From the NCBI RefSeq assembly GCF_900129155.1, contig NZ_FQVF01000018.1:53008-117007 (forward strand): a stretch of 64,000 bases of DNA, read 5' to 3'. This DNA comes from Marinomonas polaris DSM 16579 (GTDB lineage Bacteria > Pseudomonadota > Gammaproteobacteria > Pseudomonadales > Marinomonadaceae). Within the stretch, counting starts at the first letter, position 1; each line of letters begins with the position of its first letter. A program made the position numbers and the translations under genes. This document shows positions 37,191-46,671 of this stretch, in pieces. Under the pieces are notes generated by a model that was not told where the DNA came from, ran no database searches, and saw only the letters and a program-made list of their open reading frames with translations.

Positions 37191-39092
37191 TTAACCTATC
37201 ACTGCACCATCTTCACGAGATATGGCAATCACACTAGAACGCGGTACAGACTGACCGCCATCAGGCCAATGAGAATGGCCTTCTTCTCCTGGGTGCTGAA
37301 CACCAATAAACATAGTCGTACGCTCGGCATTCCAGGCAGAACCCGTTATTTCAGATTCTTTTGGTCCTACTAGGAACCGACGAATTTCACCAGTTTCAGG
37401 ATCGGCAACTAACATCTGGTTATTACCTTGGCCCTGGAAGCCTTTTTCATTGGAGTAATTACCGTCTGTTTGAATCCACAATAAGCCTTTAGAATCGAAC
37501 TTCAAGCCGTCTGGCGAGTTAAACATATTGTCTTGATTAACATTTTTAGAACCTGCATTGGCATCGTCATACACTGCAGGGTTACCCGCCAAAACAAACA
37601 AGTCCCATTTGAACTCATTATGAGTATGATCCGAGTCCATTGGCATCCAACGTACGATTTGACCAAAGTTGTTTTTTACACGAGGGTTTGGACCACCAGC
37701 TGGCGTTGCATCACCACCCGCATTTGGCTTAACGCCGCGATTTTTATTATTCGTCAATGAACAATATACTTCCGCTTTATGAGGATGAGCCGCTACCCAC
37801 TCTGGACGATCCATGGTTGTAGCGCCGACTTTAGATGCGGCCATACGAGTATGAATCGAAATTTCTGCGTCAGTCATACCTGTAGTTTTAGGCGTAAGCG
37901 CCAGCCACTCACCACGGTTGTTATCATGGAATTTGGCAACATAAAGAGTACCTTCTTCCAGGAGGTCTCGATTATTGCCGCCAGCCAAATATTTGTGCTT
38001 AGAAATGAAGCGGTATAAAAATTCGCCACGCTCATCATCACCGAGGTAAACCACGACATGGCCATTCGCTGCGATAGTCAGTTCAGCGTTTTCGTGTTTA
38101 AAACGACCAAGAGCCGTGCGCTTTTTAGGACGCGAAGTTGGATCTAGTGGATCGATCTCAACAATGTAACCAAAGCGGTTTGGCTCATTTGGCTCTTTAA
38201 CTAGGTTAAAACGGTCATCCGCCATAGCCCAGTTGTAGCGACCTTCGGTGCTCATGCCGTAGCGTTTGAATGCTTCAGGCATTTTGTAATCTTTGTCGTT
38301 TGCCGTGAAGTAGCCATTAAAGTTCTCTTCACAGGTTAAATAAGTGCCCCATGGCGTTTGTCCATTACCACAGTTATTCCAAGTCCCTTTAGCTACTAAA
38401 CCTTTAGGGTCTTCTGATGTTTGCATCCATTTATGACCACGTGCTGGGCCAGTAATATCCATGGCTGTATCAGCAGTAATGCGGCGGTTGTAAGGAGAAT
38501 CCAGAACAATACCCCATTTACCACCACGTTGCGCCACCTCAATAATAGATACGCCATGGGCTGCTTTGTTCTTGCGGACATCATCAGCTGTTGCAGGCAT
38601 GCCATCACCACGATTAGCGTGAAGTGTTTTCTCATTGGTATATTCATTGTTAATGGCCATGATTTGTTTGCCATCTTTAGAGAAGAAAGCCATGCCGTCA
38701 TTATGATCGCCAAAAGCTAACTCTTGAGAAGCGCCAGTGCCGCCTGTTGTCGCATCAAAAGCTGGGGCATTACTAAACAATGGATCGCCCCAAGAAGCAA
38801 CCACTTCCCATTTGTAACCTTCTGGTACAGTCACGGTATCCAATGAATTGGCTTTTACCATGCTAAATGCAAGACGAGATTCTGTCGCTCCAGCGGCCAA
38901 CGCTTTACCAGCCGCTAAGGTCGTAGACCCCATTACGAAAGCACCTGCACCCACTGCTGCACCACCACCTAGAAAACCACGGCGAGACACCATTTTATTA
39001 GCAACTTCTTCGAACTCTACAACTTCGGGTGCTGGGCGTACCAGCTCATCTAATTCATCAAACCCTAGTCTTCCATTGTTCATAATATTCAT
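37191..39092 (-). CDS. phoX: PhoX-family alkaline phosphatase with Tat signal
   Basis: 633 residues of the DUF839/PhoX family, secreted calcium- and iron-dependent phosphatases that release phosphate from organic esters. Twin arginines at residues 37-38 in VSRRGFLGGG, followed by a hydrophobic run and KALA, form a Tat signal, as expected for PhoX. Later blocks such as GTYLTCEENFNGYF, GRFKHENAEL, YLGDDERGEF and the C-terminal GVQHPGEEGHSHWPDGG are typical of the family and hold metal ligands. A candidate Pho box lies 160 bp upstream. It has its own terminator, so is monocistronic. Confidence 0.93.
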   Translation of the reverse strand: MNIMNNGRLGFDELDELVRPAPEVVEFEEVANKMVSRRGFLGGGAAVGAGAFVMGSTTLAAGKALAAGATESRLAFSMVKANSLDTVTVPEGYKWEVVASWGDPLFSNAPAFDATTGGTGASQELAFGDHNDGMAFFSKDGKQIMAINNEYTNEKTLHANRGDGMPATADDVRKNKAAHGVSIIEVAQRGGKWGIVLDSPYNRRITADTAMDITGPARGHKWMQTSEDPKGLVAKGTWNNCGNGQTPWGTYLTCEENFNGYFTANDKDYKMPEAFKRYGMSTEGRYNWAMADDRFNLVKEPNEPNRFGYIVEIDPLDPTSRPKKRTALGRFKHENAELTIAANGHVVVYLGDDERGEFLYRFISKHKYLAGGNNRDLLEEGTLYVAKFHDNNRGEWLALTPKTTGMTDAEISIHTRMAASKVGATTMDRPEWVAAHPHKAEVYCSLTNNKNRGVKPNAGGDATPAGGPNPRVKNNFGQIVRWMPMDSDHTHNEFKWDLFVLAGNPAVYDDANAGSKNVNQDNMFNSPDGLKFDSKGLLWIQTDGNYSNEKGFQGQGNNQMLVADPETGEIRRFLVGPKESEITGSAWNAERTTMFIGVQHPGEEGHSHWPDGGQSVPRSSVIAISREDGAVIG

Positions 39093-39253
39093 AACACTGC
39101 CCTATTATTTATTAAATATTAGTCGCCTAGGCTGTCGAATTTTAGGTACTTGACCCTTTATTAATCGATCCTTGACTACTCGTTTTATCGTAAATTTTGA
39201 ATAAGTTGCTTTCCCCTGCAAAAGAAAGCTAGAAATGAATTTACGGATAAAAC

Positions 39254-39271
39254 ATTACATAGAAATGACAG
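39254..39271 (-). promoter_or_regulatory. Candidate Pho box upstream of phoX
   Basis: Read on the - strand the site is CTGTCATTTCTATGTAAT, which fits two 7-bp PhoB half-sites separated by 4 bp: the first is a perfect CTGTCAT and the second keeps TGT and AT of the consensus. A weak -10 (TAAATT) begins about 10 bp further on, the usual spacing. It lies 162 bp before the phoX ATG. Confidence 0.5.
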
Positions 39272-39391
39272 TAAAACGACATCAGCAATGAATCTGAAAA
39301 ATAGTTAAGAAAAAAGATAAAGAAGAGAAATAAGGCCATGTAATTTAAATCAACACAGCAAGGAATATGCGATACAAAACTGCATCGTTTT

Positions 39392-39802
39392 TTATTTATA
39401 AATTTCACCACCATGGCGAACTTCCAAGCCTTCTCTGATAGATTTTTTTAAGCCTTTTACTACCAAACTATAGGAATGATCAACCAACCTTTCTATTTCT
39501 CCCATTGGTAAATCGCCATCTAAAATAACTGAATTCCAATGGCGTTTATTCATATGGTAAGCCGGAATGATCTCCATAAATATATCGCGTAATTCAATGG
39601 CATGGTCTGGATTACACTTTAAGTTAAGCAACTGACGCCCCTGATACTTACTTAATAAAGCAAACATCTTCCCCTGAACTTTAAACACCGCTGTTTTATC
39701 ATCAAACGGATAATCCTCGACCGCTTCAGGCTTAGATAAGAGATAGTCTTTTATTATTAAAATATCCAAAAACGACTCCATAGTAATAGTAGAAAATGTC
39801 AT
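39392..39802 (-). CDS. MmcQ/YjbR-family protein
   Basis: A small CyaY-like-fold protein of the YjbR family, often called DNA-binding, with function not established. Characteristic blocks: YPFDDKTAVFKVQGKMFALL in the N-terminal half and NKRHWNSVILDGDLP near the end (compare NKAHWSTVYLDGSLP in E. coli YjbR). The start is uncertain: the ATG at 39802 gives 136 residues, while the ATG at 39781 gives 129, nearer the family length (118 in E. coli), and neither has a strong ribosome site. Confidence 0.85.
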   Translation of the reverse strand: MTFSTITMESFLDILIIKDYLLSKPEAVEDYPFDDKTAVFKVQGKMFALLSKYQGRQLLNLKCNPDHAIELRDIFMEIIPAYHMNKRHWNSVILDGDLPMGEIERLVDHSYSLVVKGLKKSIREGLEVRHGGEIYK

Positions 39803-39864
39803 CAACTTATCATGATCAAGACCTGCTTTGGCTGCAAGCCGTTTTTGTCATCGGTAGTCGTAAA

Positions 39865-39897
39865 AAAGCCACTTACTGGCATCCAGTAAGTGGCTTT
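39865..39897 (-). terminator. Rho-independent terminator after ybiT
   Basis: Perfect 15-bp stem (AAAGCCACTTACTGG / CCAGTAAGTGGCTTT) around a 3-nt loop, preceded by A residues that become T on the - strand; 26 bp beyond the ybiT stop. Confidence 0.9.
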
Positions 39898-39922
39898 AAA
39901 TAGACACTATATCTACACGATA

Positions 39923-41506
39923 TTAGCCTTGGTGAGCAAGGTACTCATCGTATGTGCCTTGGAAATCAACGACTTTTTGTCCTTTAATTTCAATCACTCG
40001 GTTCGCCAATGAAGAAACGAACGCTCTATCGTGACTTACAAAAATCAGCGTGCCGTCAAAATCTAACAAGGCATTGTTTAAGGCTTCGATGGCTTCCATG
40101 TCCATGTGGTTTGTTGGCTCATCCATAACTAAGACGTTTAAGTCCATCATCATCAACTTACCAAACAATAAGCGGTTTTTCTCACCACCAGAACATACTC
40201 GTACTTTTTTGTTGAAATCGTCTGCAGTGAACAACAAACGCCCAAGCATCGCTCGTACTTTTAGGTCGTCATGTTTAACGGTACGCCATTTGGACATCCA
40301 ATCAAACAAGGTTAAATCACAGTCGAAATCATCAGTGCTATCTTGTGGGCAGTAACCTATCACGGCGTTTTCAGCCCATTTAATCTCGCCATGTTTTACA
40401 TCTAGTTCTTTCATCAAACAACGTAAGAAAGTAGTTTTACCTGCGCCGTTTTCACCAATAATAGCCAGTCTAGAACCCGCTTCTAAAATAATACTACCAC
40501 CAGAAAAAAGTAACTCATCATAGCCGTGGCCAATATCTTCTAAAATCAAAGCATGACGATGAAGTTTCTTGTCCTGTTTGAAAGACAACGATGGTGTCAT
40601 TCGGCTTGACTGTTTCACTTCTGATAATTCAATTTTTTCTAATTTCTTAGCGCGAGAACTGGCTTGTTTTGCTTTTGATGCGTTAGCAGAAAAGCGATTC
40701 ACGAACGCTTGAAGATCGTCCATTTCCGCACTTTTCTTCGCATTTTCAGTTAATAACTGTTCGCGAATCAAAGACGAGGCTTCCATGAAGTATTCGTAGT
40801 TACCAGGGTAAATACGCAATTCACCAAAATCGATGTCTGCCATGTGAGTACATACAGAGTTTAAAAAGTGACGGTCATGGGAAATGATAATCATGGTGCA
40901 TTTACGTTGATTCAACACACCAGCCAACCAGTTGATGGTATGGATATCCAAGTTGTTGGTCGGTTCGTCCAATAGCAAAATATCAGGATTAGCAAACAAG
41001 GCTTGTGCTAATAAAACACGAAGTTTCCAACCCGGTGCAACTTGACTCATTAGGCCAAAATGAAATTCCTCTACGATTCCCGCTTCTAATAGAATATCAC
41101 CTGCTCGACTTTCCGCACTGTAACCATCCATCTCGGCGAATTCCGCTTCTAGCTCACCCGCGCGCATACCATCTTCTTCGCTCATTTCTGGCTTAGAGTA
41201 AATGGCATCACGCTCTTGTTTGACTTTCCAAAGCGCCACATCCCCCATAATAACGGCGTCAACAACAGTATATTCTTCAAAAGCAAACTGATCCTGACTC
41301 AAGGTACCGACTTTTTCACCTGGAGTAATAGAAACGTTACCAGACGTTGGCGTCAGCGCCCCACTAAGGATTTTCATGAAGGTAGACTTGCCACATCCGT
41401 TCGCGCCAATTAAGCCATAGCGATTGCCGTTACCGAATTTTGCAGAGATGTTTTCAAACAATGGCGTTGCGCCAAATTGCATGGTGATATTAGCCGTGGA
41501 GATCAA
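39923..41506 (-). CDS. ybiT: ABC-F ATPase YbiT
   Basis: A ribosome-associated ABC-F protein with two ATPase cassettes and no transmembrane segment, 527 residues against 530 for E. coli YbiT, and recognisably collinear: [36 protein letters not shown] at the start and [19 protein letters not shown] soon after. Walker B and signature motifs: [13 protein letters not shown] and [14 protein letters not shown] followed by [12 protein letters not shown]. The linker between cassettes ([20 protein letters not shown]) is the family's tRNA-interacting region. It probably acts on stalled ribosomes or translation quality control. Transcribed alone. Confidence 0.95.
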   Translation of the reverse strand: MISTANITMQFGATPLFENISAKFGNGNRYGLIGANGCGKSTFMKILSGALTPTSGNVSITPGEKVGTLSQDQFAFEEYTVVDAVIMGDVALWKVKQERDAIYSKPEMSEEDGMRAGELEAEFAEMDGYSAESRAGDILLEAGIVEEFHFGLMSQVAPGWKLRVLLAQALFANPDILLLDEPTNNLDIHTINWLAGVLNQRKCTMIIISHDRHFLNSVCTHMADIDFGELRIYPGNYEYFMEASSLIREQLLTENAKKSAEMDDLQAFVNRFSANASKAKQASSRAKKLEKIELSEVKQSSRMTPSLSFKQDKKLHRHALILEDIGHGYDELLFSGGSIILEAGSRLAIIGENGAGKTTFLRCLMKELDVKHGEIKWAENAVIGYCPQDSTDDFDCDLTLFDWMSKWRTVKHDDLKVRAMLGRLLFTADDFNKKVRVCSGGEKNRLLFGKLMMMDLNVLVMDEPTNHMDMEAIEALNNALLDFDGTLIFVSHDRAFVSSLANRVIEIKGQKVVDFQGTYDEYLAHQG

Positions 41507-41719
41507 AGGAAAAAGCCCTAAACAGAGAGAAAAGAAAAACGTTCATACAGACCACAAAAGCAGGGTCAAATGACAAACACAAAGATGGGCGAATATAGAG
41601 ACTTAAGGCTCTAAAGTCGAGGATTAAGTGTCGTTTTTTTGAACAAGTGAGTGTATTAGCAATGATTGTTTATTAAACGAACTCACAACGCTCAATCACG
41701 GTGCATGATCGATGCTGTC

Positions 41720-42136
41720 TTATAAAGTGCCAGTATCTTTTGGTGCGGCAGAAGGTGTTTCTTGGGAGAGGTTTTCTTCATCAGAATGAGGTTGTTGTGA
41801 AGCAGTAGTTTGCTCTTCACCTTTAGAGGGCGTGCTTTCTGCAGACGCATTCATTTGCGCGGTACTGTTTGCCACATAAGCAGAAACTTGTGCTACTAAA
41901 AAGCTTAATACATCTCGGCTAGCGCCATTAAGCAAATTTTTTCTGGCCTTTCTAGTGATATCTAGCTGTGTACTTGCACCTAAAACAAAGCTAGCAATCA
42001 ACCCTGTCGGGCTAGTCGCTTTGTCTAGAATATTATCAACAGCGTTATCACGTGACAATTTGGCACGTTTTTCCAAAACCTGAGTACGCAAATAAAGGCG
42101 CTCTCGCTTTTGGTGCATTTGTTTAAGACCAAACAT
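41720..42136 (-). CDS. Hypothetical protein of the YqjD/YqjE operon
   Basis: A 138-residue protein not recognised from any family. Basic N-terminus (MHQKRERLYLRTQVLEKRAKLSR), one moderately hydrophobic stretch at about 43-58 (TGLIASFVLGAST) and a polar, Gln/Glu/Ser/Thr-rich tail (residues 95-138) that looks disordered. It starts 3 bp after the YqjE-like gene and so is surely co-transcribed with the YqjD and YqjE-like genes; E. coli has the unrelated-looking yqjK at the same place. Probably membrane-associated. Confidence 0.8.
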   Translation of the reverse strand: MFGLKQMHQKRERLYLRTQVLEKRAKLSRDNAVDNILDKATSPTGLIASFVLGASTQLDITRKARKNLLNGASRDVLSFLVAQVSAYVANSTAQMNASAESTPSKGEEQTTASQQPHSDEENLSQETPSAAPKDTGTL

Positions 42137-42139
42137 ATC

Positions 42140-42517
42140 CTACTCCTCATCAGTTGGAATAATGGCATCCAAAGTACGAGTAAAATCCATGCTTTTCAAT
42201 GTTCGTTTCACAAAATAAAGCAAGACGATGGAGCTTAAGAAGGTCACTAAGGTAGCGGTTAACAAAATACCAGCAAGAGAAAATCCGTAGCTCCATGCAA
42301 TCGCGGCACTGCTGGCGATAATTAATAACCAAGTAGTAAGCAATAGGAAGATCACACCACACATTAAGGCAAGGAGCTGGGCACTGGACGTCACCCATAA
42401 CTTCGCTTCTAATGCTCCAAGCCCCAATACACTCTTTAACCAACTTTTATGAGTATCAATCACATCATCCAAGTCAGATTTTTTTTGCGGTGAATCAGAG
42501 TGCTGTGGTGTTTCCAT
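42140..42517 (-). CDS. YqjE-like inner membrane protein (phage_holin_3_6 family)
   Basis: A 125-residue protein with two long hydrophobic hairpins (residues about 48-72 and 78-100) and charged ends. This pattern and the place right after a YqjD-like gene identify the YqjE family, named after a holin-like fold; nothing here suggests a prophage. In E. coli, yqjD and yqjE are RpoS-controlled. It lies 17 bp after the YqjD-like gene. Confidence 0.85.
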   Translation of the reverse strand: METPQHSDSPQKKSDLDDVIDTHKSWLKSVLGLGALEAKLWVTSSAQLLALMCGVIFLLLTTWLLIIASSAAIAWSYGFSLAGILLTATLVTFLSSIVLLYFVKRTLKSMDFTRTLDAIIPTDEE

Positions 42518-42534
42518 CTATACGGTTTCCATGC

Positions 42535-42840
42535 TTATTTACGTTTACATAAGAAACTAGCAGCTAGCGCACCTGCTAAGAACGCAATACCAATGGTTTT
42601 AACAGGATGTTCTTTAGCATATTCACCAACTGCTGAAGATATTTTTTCAGATTGGTTTTTTGCAGTATCCGCGATTTTATGTGCTTGCTCACTGATTTGG
42701 TGAGCCACTTCTTCGATGCGCTCTTGGCTGTGCTCTTTCATTTCAGCAGCACCATCTACTCCTTTATGAGCCGCTTCAGCAACACTATCTACTTTTTCAT
42801 GTGCTTTTGCTTGGGTCGTACTTTTGGTTGTTGTAGCCAT
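42535..42840 (-). CDS. YqjD/ElaB-like ribosome-associated protein (DUF883)
   Basis: 101 residues: an amphipathic, Ala/Lys/Glu-rich coiled-coil region (residues 5-75) and one C-terminal transmembrane helix (about 78-95, VKTIGIAFLAGALAASF) ending in a CKRK tail. This is the plan of the C-tail-anchored DUF883 proteins YqjD, ElaB and YgaM, which bind ribosomes at the membrane in stationary phase. First gene of a three-gene operon, with an AAGGAGAAT ribosome site (from the complement of 42842-42852). Confidence 0.88.
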   Translation of the reverse strand: MATTTKSTTQAKAHEKVDSVAEAAHKGVDGAAEMKEHSQERIEEVAHQISEQAHKIADTAKNQSEKISSAVGEYAKEHPVKTIGIAFLAGALAASFLCKRK

Positions 42841-43183
42841 TCTTTATTCTCCTTTTAGAATTAAAATTAACTTTTCAACGCCAATCTAGCGACAAAAAAA
42901 CTAACTAAGCTTATAGCGCTTAGTGGGCATTACAAATAAGGTAAGAATAGAGTTTCTTGTATTAGTTATAGTAGAGATATAAAAAAACTGAACAAGAAAG
43001 CCCCCTTACATTCCGCTATTTACACTACTTGGTTAATTTATGATGGTCAAATACAGTCAGCAAAACGCATCATCTTTCCTTTATTTATGGTTGATCTTTA
43101 AAGAATGAAACATCTTATAAATAACTAAGGGCGACCCTCTAAAATGAATAGAAGCATCATTTTTTTTGAATATGTTGATAATA
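42841..43183. other. Intergenic region upstream of the YqjD operon
   Basis: About 340 bp of AT-rich DNA between the YqjD-like gene and the terminator of the small gene at 43300-43440. It holds the YqjD operon promoter; no coding frame, RNA gene or palindrome was recognised. Confidence 0.55.
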
Positions 43184-43225
43184 AAAAGGGCAAAAACATA
43201 CTATTTAGTACATTTTTGCCCTTTT
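43184..43225 (-). terminator. Rho-independent terminator downstream of the small gene at 43300
   Basis: A 13-bp stem (AAAAGGGCAAAAA / TTTTTGCCCTTTT) with a 16-nt loop. It lies about 75 bp beyond the small open reading frame at 43300-43440 and has no other - strand gene to serve, which supports that frame being transcribed. Confidence 0.8.
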
Positions 43226-43299
43226 AGAATCGACTCATAACGACCACTCTGCGTTTATTCCGAGTTCATATATTTTTCGAACATGGGGCAGAAGAAACT

Positions 43300-43440
43300 T
43301 TATTTTTTAATATCGACCCAGGCATCCCACCCTTTCCACTCATCCATATCAGAATTACTTACTGTTTCAATATCTTCAAGGGGTTCAGCGCGTCTATTAA
43401 ACACTTGTACGTTAATCAATTTTTTAATTAAACGAGACAT
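43300..43440 (-). CDS. Small protein of 46 residues, unknown function
   Basis: A 46-codon frame beginning MSRLIKKLINVQVFNRR and ending DEWKGWDAWVDIKK. It has a good ribosome site (AAGGA, 7 nt before the ATG) and a terminator downstream at 43184-43225, and stands alone in an 830-bp spacer. The N-terminus is basic and amphipathic; the C-terminus is acidic with three Trp residues in the last 12. No transmembrane segment or signal is evident and no family is recognised. The isolated transcription unit makes it more than a chance frame. Confidence 0.7.
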   Translation of the reverse strand: MSRLIKKLINVQVFNRRAEPLEDIETVSNSDMDEWKGWDAWVDIKK

Positions 43441-43673
43441 CTAAGCTTCCTTATCTTTCATGATTTTGGAAATATCATGCTAGCATTGAAAAACTAAAGG
43501 GTACGTCAGCAACCCCTAAAGAAAGTCTATTTCCCTATTACTCGAACTATCCTTTAGTTTCTTGACGTATAGTTCTTATATGAGGTAAAAAACACTCTAA
43601 TACGCCTAAAAATAACACTATATGAATGCTTTAAGGAGATTGGTACTCTAGCAAGACAATGATAGAAAAAGTG

Positions 43674-44957
43674 TCATGATTTTTTCATCCGCGTTACTAA
43701 TAGCTGCTCGACTCTCACGCCTTCCAAATCCAGTACTTCAAACTTGTAGCCTTCATAGACAAAAAAATCTGTACGCTTAGGCAAGCGTTTTAAGCTGTAC
43801 GTAATAAAGCCACCAAGTGTTTCATACTGAGTTCGGTCAGGAAATTCTTCTATACTCAAACTGCGCATCACGTCATTAATCGGCGTTAACCCTTCAATCA
43901 ACCAAGAGTTCGGATCACGCTGTACAATTTGCTCTTCATCATGCGGTGTTAATAAACCGCCCATAAAGCCACCCAATAAATCTTTCACTGTCACGATACC
44001 TACGATAGTCGCGTATTCATTTACAATGACAGCAAAAGCTTGTGGCGCCACTCTGAATGCGTTGAGAGCCTCGGAAAGCGTCAAAGTTTCCGGCAGATAA
44101 AATACTTCTTTATCAACTTTTTCCGGTTTAATTTGCGCCGGCTCACCTTTTAGTACCAAACGTAATATTTCTTTCGATTCAATAATACCTTCGATTTTGT
44201 CTAAGCTACCATTACAGACTAGAAAATCGTTATGTGGATGATCGATAATCTTCTGGCTGATTTCTTCACTACTGTCATCAATATCAAAATAGATAATTTG
44301 ATCACGAGGCGTCATGGTACTAGAAATGTTTCGAGTTTCTAATTCAAACACATTACCAATAAGCTGATACTCTTGACTCTGCAAACTACCATCTTCAGCA
44401 CCAGCGTCCATCATGGCGACAATGTCTTCTGTGGTAACAACTTCTTGGCGCTCAATAGGCACATTAAACAAACGTAGAATTAAATTGGTAAAACCATTAA
44501 ACAAAAAAACCACGGGGGTTAATAAGAAAGTCACCCAAAGCATAGGCGTAACCATTCGAATTGCTACGGCTTCAGGCATAATCATCGCCAAACGCTTAGG
44601 TAACAGATCGGCAAATAAGATAAACAGTGATGTTAAACAAAGAAAAGAAAAGACAAAGCTGACTTGATCCAATAAGGGTCCAGAATAAAGCAAGTTTACC
44701 ACTTGCTTTATATATGGTGTAAGCGCTTGCTCACCCACAATACCGCCCAAAATAGCAATCGCATTTAGTACGATTTGAATCATAGCAAAAAAAGCACCCG
44801 GCTTTTGCTGCAAGGTAAGAACAGCTTGCGCTTTAACATCGCCCTCGTCAGCGAGGACGCGCAATTTAATTTTTCTCGCGGCCGCCATGCCTATTTCAGA
44901 CATAGCAAACAATGCACTGGCAATAATCAATAAGCCAATACTAAACATATCACTCAT
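43674..44957 (-). CDS. CNNM/CorC-type membrane protein (hemolysin-C family)
   Basis: A 427-residue protein with an N-terminal DUF21 membrane domain (about four helices, residues 1-180; LIIASALFAMSEIGMAAARK opens it), a pair of CBS domains (about 200-320; MTPRDQIIYFDIDDSSEEI, PQAFAVIVNEYATIVGIVTVKDLL) and a C-terminal CorC_HlyC domain (about 340-425). Such proteins take part in magnesium or cobalt efflux. Single gene, with a start near a rather weak ribosome site, divergent from the DUF2721 gene. Confidence 0.92.
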   Translation of the reverse strand: MSDMFSIGLLIIASALFAMSEIGMAAARKIKLRVLADEGDVKAQAVLTLQQKPGAFFAMIQIVLNAIAILGGIVGEQALTPYIKQVVNLLYSGPLLDQVSFVFSFLCLTSLFILFADLLPKRLAMIMPEAVAIRMVTPMLWVTFLLTPVVFLFNGFTNLILRLFNVPIERQEVVTTEDIVAMMDAGAEDGSLQSQEYQLIGNVFELETRNISSTMTPRDQIIYFDIDDSSEEISQKIIDHPHNDFLVCNGSLDKIEGIIESKEILRLVLKGEPAQIKPEKVDKEVFYLPETLTLSEALNAFRVAPQAFAVIVNEYATIVGIVTVKDLLGGFMGGLLTPHDEEQIVQRDPNSWLIEGLTPINDVMRSLSIEEFPDRTQYETLGGFITYSLKRLPKRTDFFVYEGYKFEVLDLEGVRVEQLLVTRMKKS

Positions 44958-45184
44958 TTCTTTCTCTCTTTTACGAAAATGCTAACTCAAACGCGGGCAG
45001 GAATATTCTATTCCTAGGGCAAAATATATAAATATAAGCGCATTATAGAAGGAAGTTGAGTCGATACAACGCTTATTTTTTATACTTTCAGAAGGGTAAA
45101 ATGCAATACTAAATACCTTTACGAAGACGTAGAATAAAGCAATTAAACAGTATTAAAAACATCTATTAATTCACAAGGTTGACC

Positions 45185-45592
45185 ATGATTATCACACTCA
45201 CTACACCAGCCATGTTGTTTCCTGCGGTTTCACTGTTGCTATTGGCTTACACCAACCGCTTTGTGACACTGGCCTCGATTATTCGTAACTTTGACCCAAA
45301 GCTAGAAGACGCAAACATTACAGAGCAAATAACCAACTTACGTAAGCGAATTTATTTGATAAGACGCATGCAGGAAGCCGGTGTTATCAGCTTTTTCCTT
45401 TGTGTATTATCCATGATGGCGATCTATCTTGAGTACCAACAAATAGGCAGTTACATTTTTGGTGCTAGCCTTATTTGCCTGATGTATTCTCTGTATCTAT
45501 CTGTCAGAGAGATCACGATCTCTTGCGATGCCTTAGAAGTACATTTGCAACACTTTAGTACCAATTTTAAAAAACAAAATCGAAAAAAATAG
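45185..45592 (+). CDS. DUF2721-type membrane protein
   Basis: A 135-residue protein with three hydrophobic segments (about residues 3-22, 62-80 and 85-103) and a short charged stretch (LRKRIYLIRRMQEAGVISFFLC) typical of DUF2721 proteins. Function unknown. The ATG at 45185 has AAGG nearby; the TTG two codons earlier is not needed. Convergent with the DUF1460 gene, 16 bp apart. Confidence 0.82.
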   Translation: MIITLTTPAMLFPAVSLLLLAYTNRFVTLASIIRNFDPKLEDANITEQITNLRKRIYLIRRMQEAGVISFFLCVLSMMAIYLEYQQIGSYIFGASLICLMYSLYLSVREITISCDALEVHLQHFSTNFKKQNRKK

Positions 45593-45608
45593 AGCCAATC
45601 AGGCTTCG

Positions 45609-46556
45609 CTATCTTAAAATTTGAACATTAAATCCTTTCAAAGAAGAGCTAGCAGAATACTGCGAAAAATATTCGGCGAAGTTTTCGTCCACTATTTTTT
45701 TATGGGTTAAGCTGGCATGCCGAAGAAACAGCGTGCCATTTTTGCGAATAGCAAGCCCTTGGTGTGAGACGTTCATATTCGTACCAATATATTGTCTTAA
45801 TGACCAATCAGGGCGAACCATACTGATCACGCTGCCGGAAGGAATACGATCTAATACCTCTTGGTTAACGTGCCGATCACTGCCAAGAAACAATTCAGTT
45901 AAAGGAACATAAGGCAAATAAGCCGGTTCTGGAACAAAAGCCTTTCCTTCTGCATGCAACTGAGCCAATAACTCTCGACAATCGCGGGAAAATTCTGCAT
46001 CACAATGAATCACATCACTGCTAATACGTTGATACCAGGCGGCTTTATCGACAATCGTCTTTGCAACTCGAGCACCACCATTAGCAACATCTGGCGTTAT
46101 ATCTTGCAAAATAGCTTGATTATTATGAAACCAATCTAAGCTAGGGAAATGATTTCGCGTCACAAAGGAAACTTTTGCATCTTTGTAACGCAAACGCATC
46201 AAGTTTGCTTTAAATGCTTCAGAAGTGGATGACATAGCACCAGCCAATACCGTTTCAACATAGGTAGTACAATCAAATACATCAAAACGAGTAAGAGGGT
46301 CTTTATCATATTTCCCTTGTTCTCCTTCCCCAACGCTACCACCTACATACTCAGAACCAAGTAAAGTGCGACTCAAAGTATCTATTTTTTCTGCATGAGT
46401 CGAAGCTGAAGAAGAGGAAAGTTTAGTAGAGTTATCATCTATTATTTTATAGAAAAGCACTTTATTCGTCGAATCAAGTGCATTAATAGCCATAGCAGGC
46501 GACAAGAAAAGAATAAGCGTACTAGCAACAACCGCCTTTTTAAAACTACCCTTCAT
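45609..46556 (-). CDS. DUF1460 protein, N-acetylmuramoyl-L-alanine-amidase-like, secreted
   Basis: 315 residues from the ATG at 46556, which has AGGA 6 nt upstream (the ATG at 46562 would leave no spacing). Sec signal peptide, residues about 1-24 (LILFLSPAMA). The NlpC/P60-like catalytic cysteine is in FDVFDCTTYVETVL and the His in VTRNHFPSLDW, with further family blocks VSMVRPDWSL and NVSHQGLAIRKNGTLFLRHAS. Probably a periplasmic peptidoglycan-peptide hydrolase; the exact bond cut is not certain. Divergent from the small rod-like gene. Confidence 0.88.
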   Translation of the reverse strand: MKGSFKKAVVASTLILFLSPAMAINALDSTNKVLFYKIIDDNSTKLSSSSASTHAEKIDTLSRTLLGSEYVGGSVGEGEQGKYDKDPLTRFDVFDCTTYVETVLAGAMSSTSEAFKANLMRLRYKDAKVSFVTRNHFPSLDWFHNNQAILQDITPDVANGGARVAKTIVDKAAWYQRISSDVIHCDAEFSRDCRELLAQLHAEGKAFVPEPAYLPYVPLTELFLGSDRHVNQEVLDRIPSGSVISMVRPDWSLRQYIGTNMNVSHQGLAIRKNGTLFLRHASLTHKKIVDENFAEYFSQYSASSSLKGFNVQILR

Positions 46557-46671
46557 ACACATTCCTGCTCATACAGCTTTCAATTTGAAACATAAAAAAA
46601 CAATCCTTGTTTAAAAAACAATCGCCCTATTGTGCTAGACTCAACTGATAATTTGAAATAAAGGCTCGACA

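Noticed and set aside
42140..42517. Holin-like name of the YqjE protein as a prophage sign
   Set aside because: The family name reflects topology only; the gene is in a conserved YqjD/YqjE operon and no phage genes are present.
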